Below, piece by piece: positions 35,692 to 46,500 of a DNA stretch of 64,000 nt. The translations under genes and the position numbers were made by a program. The notes below the pieces were generated by a model that was not told where the DNA came from, ran no database searches, and worked only from the letters and a program-made list of their open reading frames with translations. The DNA comes from Scenedesmus sp. ARA3 (lineage: Eukaryota; Chlorophyta; Chlorophyceae; Sphaeropleales; Scenedesmaceae): positions 248,001 to 312,000 of the forward strand of contig RWJK01001973.1 in assembly GCA_004335835.1 (NCBI GenBank), in the 5' to 3' direction. The first letter of the stretch is position 1. Each line of letters begins with the position of its first letter.

Positions 35692-38600
35692 TCAAACCGT
35701 CGTGCAGACCAGCGCATGCAGTGCTGCACACATATCCCAGTCACCGGCCTGTGCAGCCAACTGCTGCAGGCAGCGCATCCCCTCAACACCAATGTGTGCG
35801 GCGGCAGGCAGCCTGAACAGTGCCTTCACAACCGCGCTGCTCTTTGCCGCCACTGCATCTGTCAGCAGCTCAGCCACAGCAGCAGCATCCAGCTGCCTTG
35901 CACCACTAAGCGTGCACAGAGTCGCCACAACGCTTACTACGCTGCTGCTGTCACACTCACCCCACAGGCAATACAATGCCAGCCGCAGCAGCTCTGCTAC
36001 ACCTGCTGCATCTATTTGTGCAGCACCAGGCAGCCCACACAACATAGTGACAGCTGCATCCTCCTCTCCGCTGACTGCACACGACAGCACCTCCTGCACG
36101 TCAGCTGCACCGAGCTGCTGCACTGCTGCCAAGCCAAGGATCAGCTTGATTGCCAGCTGCTCGCCGCATGCTGCGGCTGCTGGGTCAACAACAGCAGGCG
36201 CACCCATAAGCTCAAACAGCAACTCCCTGGCAACATTTGGTGCAATGCCGCGTGCGCTCGGGAGCTGAAGGAGCACAGGTTTGGCCTCTTCCCAGCAGTG
36301 ATTCAAAGCCATGGTCAGCAGCTCCCCAACTTCTGCACTGCTGAGGCTGCCTGCTGCCTGCAGGCCACACAAGCGTGTCACCAGCGCATCGCCGCCGCAG
36401 CAGCAGCTGGACTTGTTGTGCTTCACTGCCGCCAGCAAGCGTCTGATCTGCGCCAGATCCAGGCTGCTTGCACCCAGCCGGCCGCACAGATGCGCAACTG
36501 CAGCAGAGACAGCTGCCGCATTGCACCCTGTAGAACGGTGCTCAACTGCTGCCAGCAGCAGCGACACAACTGCTGTGCTGTCCAGCTGCAGAGCAGCAGG
36601 CAGTCTGAACAACAGATGTACTGCTGCTTCAATGTCCTTCTTGGCTTCTTCTGTGGCAGTCTTGCTTGACCGCTTTGACGCTGTGTCTGCCAGGCTGCCA
36701 AGCTGCTGCACCGCCCTGAGCAGCAGCGGCTGCAACTGCTGCTGACTAAGCTGCGCAGCCCCCTGCAGCCTGCACACGCTGGAAACTATTTTGGGTTGAT
36801 CCCGCTCCATTGCTGCTTCCAGCACAGCTGCGACTGCATCTGCAGGCAGCTGCTGCGCTGCTGCGAGCTGCATCAGCTGCCTCAGCACCTTGTCCCTCTT
36901 AGGCTCCCGCAGCGTTGCTGGTATGAACCCTACTTCACCCTCACTGCTGAACAGCTGCACAGCCGCAAGCAGAATCTGCTGCAGCTGCTGCCAAGAGATG
37001 TTCTGCAGGCAGGGCAGCCGCAGCAGCATCTCTAGCATCTCCACTGCGCCCTCAGCTTCCTGGGCAGCTGCTGCCGCTGCTGCCTCTACCAGCTGCACCA
37101 GGCTGTCGCAGTCCAGCTGTGCAGCAGCCGGACACGTACAGGTGTTTACTATCAGGCCAACTACCTTGTCATCTGTGCTGCGTATGGCCAGTGCCAGCTG
37201 CAACAGCCCTGCAACCGCAGCTGGCTCCAGCCTGCGCGCTGCAGGCAGGCGCAGCAGGTGATCCACCACATCAACGCAGCTGTGCCGCACTGCAGCCTGC
37301 AGCAGCTGGTGCATGGATGCTGGCGACAGCTGCTGCGCTACTGGCAGCGAAGTGGTGAGCTCTGACAGGGTGGTGCGGCATGGGAAATCTCCCTCTGCTG
37401 CTCCTGCTGCCTGCTGCAGCAGTGGCTCCACTGCTGCAAGGTCTAGCTGCTTCACAGCTGGCAGGCAGCACACAGATGAGATGATGCCACGCCCCTTGCA
37501 GCACTGGCAGAGCTGCACAGCAGTTCGCAGCAGCTGCAGCCCGGCTGCTGCATCCAGCTGCTCGGTTGCGCTTGCTGCTGCTTTGCACAGCAGCCGCAAC
37601 AACCCTTGCTGTGTATAGCTCATGAGACCCAAGCAGTCTAGCGCTGCCTCGCGGTGAATTGCTGCCCTGATGAGGCTGTGCATAGCTGCTGCTGGGATCT
37701 GCTTTGCTGCAGGCAGAGCCACCAAGTACTGCATCATCTCCATGTTATAACGTGCTGCTGCTACGCGCATGAGCACCACCGTCTCAACACTCATCATCGC
37801 AGGCAAACTGCGGAAGTGCTCGCTCTGCTTGAGGCACCGGAAAGCGTCCACGGCAGCTGAAGCATCCGCCATTGCGGGTATCAAGAACATAGCGTCCACA
37901 AGCTGCTCTGCTGCTGCTGGACTGCTGAGCTGCTGCTGCAGCTTGCGCCTGGTCTTGTTTGTCGGGCCTGCGCCGCTGCCCGGCTTGACCTGTTGAGGCA
38001 TGCCGGCAGTACACAATGGCGGGCAACAGGAAGCATATGCCATATGTCAGGCAGCGTCATCTGTACAGTGTGGCACAGCAATTACATGTTATCATTATCT
38101 CACTCATCAGCACGCAGGGTACTCAACGCAGGACGCATTATTTGACGACGGTTGGCAGCTGCAGCGTCAGTCCAGTGCTAGCATGTATGTAAACTGTCTG
38201 TCAACAACGATGGCACCACGTGCACCTGAGTGAAGTAAATAGTGTGTTGCAGTGCAGATCAGGATCAGCGCCTGATATGCACATGCAAGAAGCGCAATGC
38301 TGGTGGGCTGCAAGCAGATAGGCTCAAACAGCAGAAAACGAGCAGAAACCTGTCTTCACAGCTCAACTTACCAAGCGGCAGATGGCAATTGCCAGGCCTG
38401 GCATGCCACTTGCAGGAAATGCAGCGGTTTCCTTTGCCACAGTGTAGGCAGCAGCCACCCATGCCTCCACACCATACACGCCCTGCTTTGCTGCTGCCAG
38501 CACATCTGCATAGCTGAGGCGAAGGCCTGACCTGATCAGGACGCATGCGACATCATACCCAACATTTGGGATGCGTAACAGTGCTGCTGCTGGCTGTTTG

Positions 38601-38884
38601 GCTACAGCTGTCCTGCCTGCAGTGATGCAGAGCCATTGCATGGCGCGCAGGTAGCAGGCTGGTGGTACTGGCTTGGCTGTGCCGTATGACCTGTAACGGT
38701 GCTCTTGTTCATGCTCTTGATGCTCCTTGGCAGCTGCCAGAACTGCTGGGATGAGAGGGGTGTCCAATGACAGCTGCAGGAAAATTGTGACGCTGCTGCT
38801 CAGATGCTTGCTGCAGCTGCTCAGCCTAAACATACTGACTGCATCGAGGTAGTTGAACAGGGTGGTAGGCACCAGGTGCTCCAT
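35692..38884 (-). CDS. F-box-like/alpha-solenoid protein, type 1, copy G (intact)
   Basis: Exons 38372-38884 and 35692-37989 join in phase 0 across a 382-base intron and give about 936 residues. The start is MEHLVPTTLFNYLDAVSMF; the F-box-like stretch is LFNYLDAVSMFRLSSCSKHL. The following block carries LLRIPNVGYDVACVLIRSG and SYADVLAAAKQGVYGVEAWV. Exon 2 opens with VKPGSGAGPTNKTRRKLQQQ, the basic linker also found in C and E, and then holds the solenoid with recurring LPAAxxL and LxxAV positions to ALVCTTV. No lesion is seen, so with C it is one of two intact type 1 copies. Substrate and partner are unknown. Confidence 0.8.
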
Positions 38885-39489
38885 GGGAAGGTCGGTCAGT
38901 CACGATCGAGCGTGGCTGACTTGGGCAGAACTGGTCAGGCGAAATCAAAGACACCTGATCCAAAGCACGCGTCAAATCTGTAGAATCTCAAGTTCGCCGT
39001 TGACACTGTCGTTCCTGATCATCACAGACGCTGTGTGGTTCATGCGGCTTAGGTCTCAGTTCAAACAGATCTCACAATCAATTGTTCGCTGTGTTGATGG
39101 ATCCTGAAATTGAACCCGTAGAAGGGCATTCATACCGTCTCACGTGAAACCGTCTCAGGTAGACCATCTCAGGTGCAGCCAGCACATGTTTGGCTGTCAA
39201 GCACTGCTGGAAAGCACAGTGAGGCCCAGTGAGTGGCCAGTTTCCTGGTCAAGATGGAAGAACCTGCAGTCGGCCTGGCACTGTTGTGCCACCTACTGGC
39301 AGTTTGGCAGATGCTCACACAGGATGCTGACAGCCCCACATTAGCAGCATTGGCTGCACGCCAGTACATGCACATGATTTATGTCCTCCTGCAAAGCTTC
39401 TCAACCGCCGCCTCTCAGCCATGCAGTGCCATGCAAAGAAAACCGATGCACCTGTTACTTCAAGAACCTGCTGCCATAACCACAATCAA
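38885..39489. other. Spacer between solenoid genes G and H
   Basis: It holds the upstream block of G and, near 39137-39178, three imperfect copies of an ACCGTCTCAGGTGA-like unit. No gene is supported; the open frame at 39233-39787 on + is mostly antisense to gene H. Confidence 0.5.
39040..39080 (-). promoter_or_regulatory. Conserved upstream block of type 1 solenoid genes (copy G)
   Basis: CTTAGGTCTCAGTTCAAACA on + lies about 165-190 bases before the start codon, matching the copies before C and E. Confidence 0.5.
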
Positions 39490-42400
39490 CTACCGCTGCC
39501 GCAACCCCATCGTCAATGCCTCAGCAACAGCAGCATCACCTGCCTGTGCGGCTAGCTGCAGCAGGTCCTGCAGCATATCTGCTGGTGCCTGGGCAGCAGC
39601 GGGCAGCTTGCACAGCGCTGCCATGGCCTTACTGCTGTTGGCCATGATGGCATCTCTCAGCAGCTCGCCCACAGCAGCAGCATCCAGCCGCTGCGCACCC
39701 TTCAAAACACAGAGAGCTGCAACTATTTCTGCTGCTTGCTTGTTCTCTCTTGCCAGCAGCATGCGCACGGCTGCCCCCAGCAGCTGAGCTGCACCTGCCG
39801 CATCTAACTGCGCAGCACCAGTGAGCCCGCACAAGCTTTTAACAGCTGGCAAGTTGCCCCTGTTAATCACAAAGCACAGCATGCGCATCACCGTGCCAGG
39901 GCCCAGCTTCTGTGCTGCTACTGCGCTGCAGACTGCTTCCTGCAGCTGCTGCTTCTTCCCTGCTTCAGCCTCATTGTCTGCATCTTCTCTGCGCAGCAAC
40001 TGCCACACCAAATCTTCTACTGATGCAGCAGGCAGCTCGGCAGCTGCCTCCGTGCTGCACAGGTGCGCTGCAGCTTCCACCCAGCTGTGCTGCAGTGCCG
40101 TGCTAAGCCAGCGGCTGATGTCTTGGCTGTTGAGGCAGTTGGCTCCTGGCAGTGCACACAGCGCAGCAACAGCTGCTGCCCTGGCCTCTTCTACTGCCGC
40201 CTGCTCTGATGCCTGCGCTGACTCACTGATGCCACCTGGGGCACCGGCCTCCAGCATTGCGTATATCTTCTGCATAAAAGGCGCAAAAGATTTGCGCCCG
40301 CCTCGTTTACCCTTAGTGTCAGACGCAAGCGCAGCTGCCAGTAGCGCTGCCATAGCTGCGCTGTCCAGTTTGGCTGCAGCTGGCAGCTGCAGCGCCTGCG
40401 TGACTGCCTTTACAAACTGCTGCTTTGCAGCTTGGCTAGCCGCCTGTGCTGCTGGCGCTGTGCTTTGCCTGAGATCTGACGCTGTGACTGGCTGGCACAT
40501 TAGCTGCACTGCCCTCAGAAGGATCGGCTGCAGCTGCTGCTGTGTGATAGCTCCTGCTCCTTTCATTGCATACGCGCACTTGGCGAGGCTGCCGTTCCGG
40601 CACTCAACAGCTGCTGCCAGCACTGCCGCAGCTGCACCAGCTGGCAGCTGCTCAGCAGCAGGCAGCTTTAACAACTGCTCCACCACATCGCACGGCTTGT
40701 CCTTGACTGCCATACATATGCTGCAGCATGCTTTCACTGCTGTGTCTAGCAGCTGCTGCAGCTGCTCCACGTTGATGTGCTGCATGCATGGCAGCCGCAG
40801 CAACGGCCGCAGCATGTCGGCTGTGTGCGTTGCACCTGCCACTGCCATTGCTCCCGATGGGTCCGACCCTATCATTTCTGTTTGGACACCATCTCCTATG
40901 TCTCCTAGTGCCCTGTCTGCCGCCTCTGCAGCTTCCACCAGCTGCACAACCTTACTGCAGTCTATGCTTGCAGCTGCAGGCACCAATGTTACATCTGTGA
41001 GCGACTCGATGCTGCAAGGCGCGTCGCTGCTGCGTTAAGTGACAGCCAGCTGCAGCAAGCCTGCCACAGCGTCCAGTGTCAGCTCCTTTGCTGCTGGCAC
41101 CTCCTTCACTAGGTTGCTGACCATGCCGCTGCTGTCCTGCGAGAGTGCTTTGCGCAGCACATCCTGCAGTGCAGCTGTTGGCAGCGCACGAGCGGCTGAT
41201 AGCTTGCTCAGGGCAGGCAAGTCAGCTCTGCCTCCTCTCCTTGACGCCTGCTGCATCACCTGCTCAAGCATGGCAACAGGAAGCTGCTGCACAGCTGGTA
41301 TGCAGGTAAGCGCGGCGAGGAGACTGCCACCAGGCTGACGCTGCCGCAGCTGCAGGCGCAGCGCTAGATGCATCAGCTGCAACGCTGCTGCTGCCTCAAG
41401 CTGCTCCGTTGATTGAGCTGCTGCCTTGCACACAATGTCCAGCACTGCGCGGCCAGCGCTGCTGCCCTGCCTGGTTGCCAAATGCAGCGCGGTCCTGATC
41501 ATGCTGCCGTATGCTGCTGCAGGCACCTGTGTTGCTGCCGACTGCGCTGCGGCATACCGCAGCACACCTATGCGGTAGCGTGCTGCTGCCACACTCATGA
41601 GCTGCTGCACTGTTTGCACACTCAGCTCGCCATGCATGCTGCGGAAGTGTTGGTTATTCTGCAGCGCCTTGAAAGCTGCCGCAGCTGCTGCTGGGTGCGC
41701 CAAGTTCGCCACAAGGTGCAGTGCATTGACCATCTCATCTGCGGCTTCTGGGCTGCTGAGCTGCTGCTGCAGCTTCTGCAGCCGCTTGCTGCTGGGCCCT
41801 TTCTGGCTGGCACCCTTGGCCTGCAGGTGGTCAACCACAAGGCGCAGGCATGAGCGCTGTCAGCCACACAACCCTGTATTAGGTGGTTTGCAATACAGCA
41901 CAAGAACGGTTGCACACAGATACGGCAAACTGCTGCAACACATCCGATGCGTGCAGATACCGCAAGCCCGCAAGCGCTTGAAGGCAGCACAGCGGCACAT
42001 AATCCGAGCTTCAAACTATGGTGATCAAGTCAAACTTGCAACAAACAGCTGCAAGCAAGCTTACTCACCAAGCGGCAGATGGCAACTGCCAGGCCTGGCA
42101 TGCCGCTTGCTGTGTGGCATCCTCCTTCGCCACAGTGTAGGCAGCAGACACCCATGACTCAACTCCATACACGCCCTGCTTTGCTGCTGCTAGCACATCT
42201 GCGTAGCTGACACGCAGGCCTGACTTGAGCAGGGTGCTTGCAACCTCAGGGTTGATCTTTGGCACGCGCAGAACCGCTTCTACCAGCTGCAGATCAGCAG
42301 CTGGCAGATCAGCCATGGCTGCGCTGCCTGCCTTGCTGCAGAGCCACACAACTGCATGTTTGCTGCGGTCTGCAGCTGCCCTGCCAGGGAACGAAATCTC

Positions 42401-42667
42401 ATACTCGCTGCAGCCTTCCTCGGGCTCGTAGTCGTCCCTAGCGTCGTCAGCTGCCTTCATCTTGACCAGCATCTGCTGATGGCTGAGAGCAGCAGCCAGC
42501 ACTGCTGGGATCAAGGGTTCGTGCAGTGAGTGCTGCAGGAAAGAGGTGACACTACTGTTCAGGTGCTTGCAGCAGATGCTTAGACAGTGAAGAGACTGTT
42601 GATCGAGATGTTTGAGCACCGCAGCCAAGCCAAGCGCCCGACTAGGGGCAGCAAGCCTTTCAGACAT
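39490..42667 (-). pseudogene. F-box-like/alpha-solenoid gene, type 2, copy H (frameshift and stop)
   Basis: Exon 1 is 42069-42667 from the ATG of MSERLAAPSRALGL and exon 2 is 39490-41820. Near the end of exon 1, at about 42110-42116, two bases are inserted relative to D (GCTGTGTGGC against GCTGTGGC on +), so the frame after KEDAT reads nonsense instead of the conserved MPGLAIAICRL. In exon 2 a TAA at 41035-41037 follows LLQLAVT, where F has TTA (Leu); the frame then continues with DAPCSIESLTD. Splice sites and the C-terminal repeats (ending EALTMGLRQR) remain. It is the most upstream member of the array and the most damaged type 2 copy. Confidence 0.75.
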
Positions 42668-42782
42668 TGTGAAGTACTTTTGGCACGCTACTGAGATCGT
42701 GGCATCAGTATGATCTGAAGGCATTCCCAGCACAACGAAACACCGTCATCAGCGGCTTCAACACCTCGATGTTACATCAGGT

Positions 42783-42830
42783 TTGACATGGAGGTTCGGG
42801 GTGTAGTTCAAATTCAACGTCAAGTCAATG
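42783..42830 (-). promoter_or_regulatory. Conserved upstream block of type 2 solenoid genes (copy H)
   Basis: TTGACATGGAGGTTCGGGGT then GTAGTTCAAATTCAA; the least conserved of the three type 2 copies. It marks the outer limit of recognisable array sequence. Confidence 0.55.
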
Positions 42831-43565
42831 ACATATACAATCACTGGTGACGGCGGTTTTAAGTACCGATCAAGCCACTTTATAGCCATATATGAGGGTT
42901 AATAACGTGCATGTAGGTCAATCATTGCAGGTCAATCATTGCATGCAACATAATGCGTACTTGCATAGCCGCGCAAGCCTTGAATGCAAACGCATTTCAC
43001 CAGGTTACCTCCAAGCTGATGCAGAGACCACACGTGCCTGCTGTCAAGGACCATCAATTCAAATCAACCGGCAAGCCATGGCTATGTTGCAGAACAACCG
43101 CATGCCTGCTCACAGCACCCAATTTCACACACGAGAGCAGGGCTGCCCATCACAACAAAGCTGTAACAACGCCACAGCTAGGCCATGCTGACTTGCAGGT
43201 TCTGTTTGAAAGCCATGGTAGACAACGTGTTGCAGGCCGTGTGTGTGCCGGTTGCAGTGCTATGCCGCCGCAATGCACAAAAGCACTTCACTGGTCTCCT
43301 GTTGCTACAAGCGGCCGCTGGGGCCGTTACAAGAGGCAGCATCACCCCAATCATCCAACCTGTGGCTGCCTACAGTTCACCACATTCCCTAGGCAGATCA
43401 TTGCAGGTGACAAAACAAACACACAAACAGACAGTGCCAGCCAACTGCACGAAGCAATCTGATGCATTCCCATACAAATATGCCGGCGCTTGCTGATAAC
43501 TCGTGCTTGCTGATAGCATGGAGCTGACAGCTGCGCGCAGCTCACAGCTAGGCACAGGGTAGAAT
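42831..43565. other. Spacer between the solenoid array and the OEP61-like gene
   Basis: No gene is supported; the small + frames lack splice or family support. A 14-base unit is directly duplicated at 42915-42942. TTACA at 43327-43331 is a candidate TGTAA signal about 235 bases after the OEP61-like stop. Confidence 0.55.
42915..42942. repeat. 14-base direct duplication (AGGTCAATCATTGC)
   Basis: Two perfect adjacent copies, 42915-42928 and 42929-42942. Confidence 0.85.
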
Positions 43566-46500
43566 TTACATGATGCCGTACCACCGCAGCAGGATGGCGA
43601 TCAGCAGCAGCACCACCGCAGCCACCAGCATCAGGTTCCCCGCAAGCCACTCGCGCGCCTTGCGCGCTGTCTGCACGCCGCCCTGCACCACGCCCGCGGC
43701 CTTGGTCAGCATGCGCACCTGGCCTGGGCTCATCTTCTTCAGCTGTGATGCCATGACCGCTGCCTGCTCCTCATTGCCGCCACACATGCCCTTCATCATC
43801 TGCAGGGCAGCAGCAGAGTTGCGGTGGCAGTGGCAAACCGAGGTGCTGAGCACAGTGCTCCACATGGCATAGAAGGACAGCACAGCATACACATGCGAAT
43901 GAGCCCTGTGGCTCAAATTGCAGCTTGAGCATCGCATCATTGGTTTTGACCAGTTCCTGCAAGTTATGCTGCCACTAAGCAGCAACTAACCTGATCCACT
44001 CAACATTGACCAGGTCCTGCAAGCTGCCATAACACATGTGCCGCAGTGCATGGCTTGATGGTGGGCTTGCATGACAACCACGTGCCCTGCTGAACCGCAG
44101 CCACAGCCACAGGCCCCAAGCTGTGTGCCTCACCTCTTTGAGGCTGCCTTCATCCATCGCCTGCAGTGAGGTGAGCATGCCCTCAAGCATGGCGGGGTTC
44201 ATGCTGCCAAGCATGTCTGCAGTGGCAGCAGTAGCAGCAAGCAGTAGGAGTGTAGGCAGCGTTACGGTGATTGCGTGTGGCGGGTATATGAGATGGCCTG
44301 CTCAGTTTTGCATGTTGCACACCTGCAACCACACCTCAACTGGCTCTTGCCAGCCATTGCTGCACAAAAAAAAGTCAAGGCACGTCGACCACTGCTGCGT
44401 TACTTTACTCCTGCTGCTGCGCCTGCAACACGGCCCTACAGCTGAAGCACACACAGACCATGCACGCACGTGTCTGCAGGACACCCTTGCAGCGCCCCAG
44501 CCACGCACCTGCCATGCCTGCGGGTGCTCCTCCCGGCCCCCCTGCTGCTCCAGGCATGCCTCCCGGCATGCCGCCAGCGCCGCCCATCATGCTGCTCATC
44601 GCTGCCATGTCCTCCGGCTTCATGTTGGCCATCATCTGCGAAGCGGCTTTCATCATCTCAGGCGTCATCATGGACGCCATGTCAGGCATGCCAGCTGGCC
44701 CTGCTGCTGCGCCAGGCATGCCGCCAGCGCCACCCATCATGCTGCTCATCGCCGCCATGTCCTCCGGCTTCATGTTGGCCATCATCTGCGAAGCAGCCTT
44801 CATCATCTCAGGCGTCATCATGGACGCCATGTCAGGCATACCAGCAGGCATAGCAGGCATACCAGCAGGCCCTGCTGCTGCTGCTGCTGCTGCTGCTGGC
44901 TGCACTGCGCTGGTCTCCCTGCTGCCACTGCCAGCAGCTGTACTGCTGGGTGCAGCCCTGCTGCTGCTGCTGCTGCTGCTGCCAGGCACGCCCCCGCTTG
45001 CCCCAGCAGACTGCGCCATGCGTGCCATCTGCTGCATCTGCTCCGGCGTCATGCTGCCCATGGCCTGCGCTGCTGCTGCCATCATGCTAGGGTCGATGTC
45101 TGCTGCCGGCAGCCCCGCCTGCGCCATGGCTGCCTGCAGCTGCTCCTTGGGCATAGACTGCATCATCTGTGCAGCCATCTTGAGCATCTCCGGGTTCTTC
45201 TGCATGATCTGTCACATGATACATGACAACAGCAGGGGCAGTCACAGGCATTCTTTTGATACGGAGAAGGGCAGCAGGTGAAAGGGTGGCAAGGCCACAA
45301 ATAGCAGCTGGAGCACATTGAGGCAACCCATCAGGACACTGCACTGCACAGCATGCGGGGCGCTGCCGACTGCAGCGCGTACCCAACAGCAAGACGTTGG
45401 AGACCCTGCAGCTCTGCTTGTCATGCTTGCAACTACCCATCTGGCGCAGCACATGCCAACAAACAGCCAGCGCACCCAGCAATGGCACTTGAAACACTAA
45501 GACCACCATCAAACGCGCTGCTGTGCACACCCACCCACAATGCACTCTGGTCGCTTACCTCAGCTGCCTGCGCCATTGCTGCTGGCGACTCCCGCGCCTG
45601 CGGCCCCATGGCAGCCAGCTTAGCCATAGCTTCAACCTGGTCGGGCTGCATGGCTGCCATCTGGCGCTGCGCATCTGCTATGTCGGGGGTGCTCAGCGGG
45701 ACGCCCGCCTGCCTGCTCATCGCTGCCATCTGCTCTGGGCTCATGTTCTTCATCATGTCTGCAGCCTGCAGCAGATCAGGGCAGAGGGCGGCAGCGCAGG
45801 CTGGTGGACGGGCTGCTGCGTGCGGCTCCGTGCGTGCTGCTGAGCTTGCGAGTGCGCAACAGTCAAGTTATAAAGAGCCTGTGTGTTGGCTGGTTGATGC
45901 GAGTTCAAGCTGCACGCTAGGACATGTCTAGTCTGTGTTGTGCAGCAGGGCATGAACACCACTTGCCTGCCGTTTGAGGTTCCTGTACCTTCCCAGCAAA
46001 GAAGCGATGAGTTCATAAGCGACCAAACAAGCAACCCTGCAACTTCGCTACTACTGCTGCTCCACTGCCGCATGGATTCTCACCTGGCGTGCTAGGCCTG
46101 GGTTCGCCCGCATCATCTCAGCCGCCTGCGCCTGCATGTCTGCTAAGTTGCTGCCACCCAAGCCGCCAGCAGCAGCAGCACTACTGCGTACTGCAGCGGC
46201 GTGCGGCTGTGCTGGACTTCTGCTGCTAGGCTGCTGCTGCTGCTTTGCTGGCTCTCCAATCACCTCTAGCTCAGGCACATCTGCTTCTAACTCGGGCACA
46301 TCATCATCCTCATCTTCTGCCACCTCTTCTATCAAACCATCCTCCTCCTGCCGTGCTGCTGCTGCTGCGCTGCCGCCAGCGGCTCCATCCCGCTGCTGCT
46401 CTGCTGCCAGCTTCTCCCGCACCACCTTGAGCCGCTCCCGTATGAGCTCCTGCTGCTGTGGGTCGTGCACTGACAGCTGCAGCGAGACCTGCAGGTCCTG

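Larger units (their letters stand above)
20975..42830 (-). repeat. Tandem array: three copies of a two-gene F-box-like/solenoid unit
   Basis: Six genes on one strand alternate between two subfamilies. Type 1 starts lie at 24051, 31237 and 38884, and type 2 starts at 27615, about 35300-35393, and 42667, giving periods of about 7.1-7.7 kb. All six share one intron at the same codon and phase, just after the IAICRL/M motif. Upstream sequences are also conserved within each subfamily, so the unit includes promoters. Confidence 0.9.

Noticed and set aside
20975..38043. Solenoid repeats as PPR, octotricopeptide, ankyrin or LRR
   Set aside because: The period and Leu/Ala helix pattern suggest a helical solenoid, but the diagnostic residues of those families (for example the ankyrin TPLHxA or LRR LxxLxLxxN patterns) are not seen.
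20975..42830. Array as a transposon or retroelement cluster
   Set aside because: No terminal repeats, target-site duplications, transposase or reverse transcriptase motifs; introns and promoters are kept in each copy.
42953..43496. Small gene on + between the array and the OEP61-like gene
   Set aside because: Overlapping short frames in two phases, no motif and no paralogue; the stretch is probably 3'-UTR and spacer.
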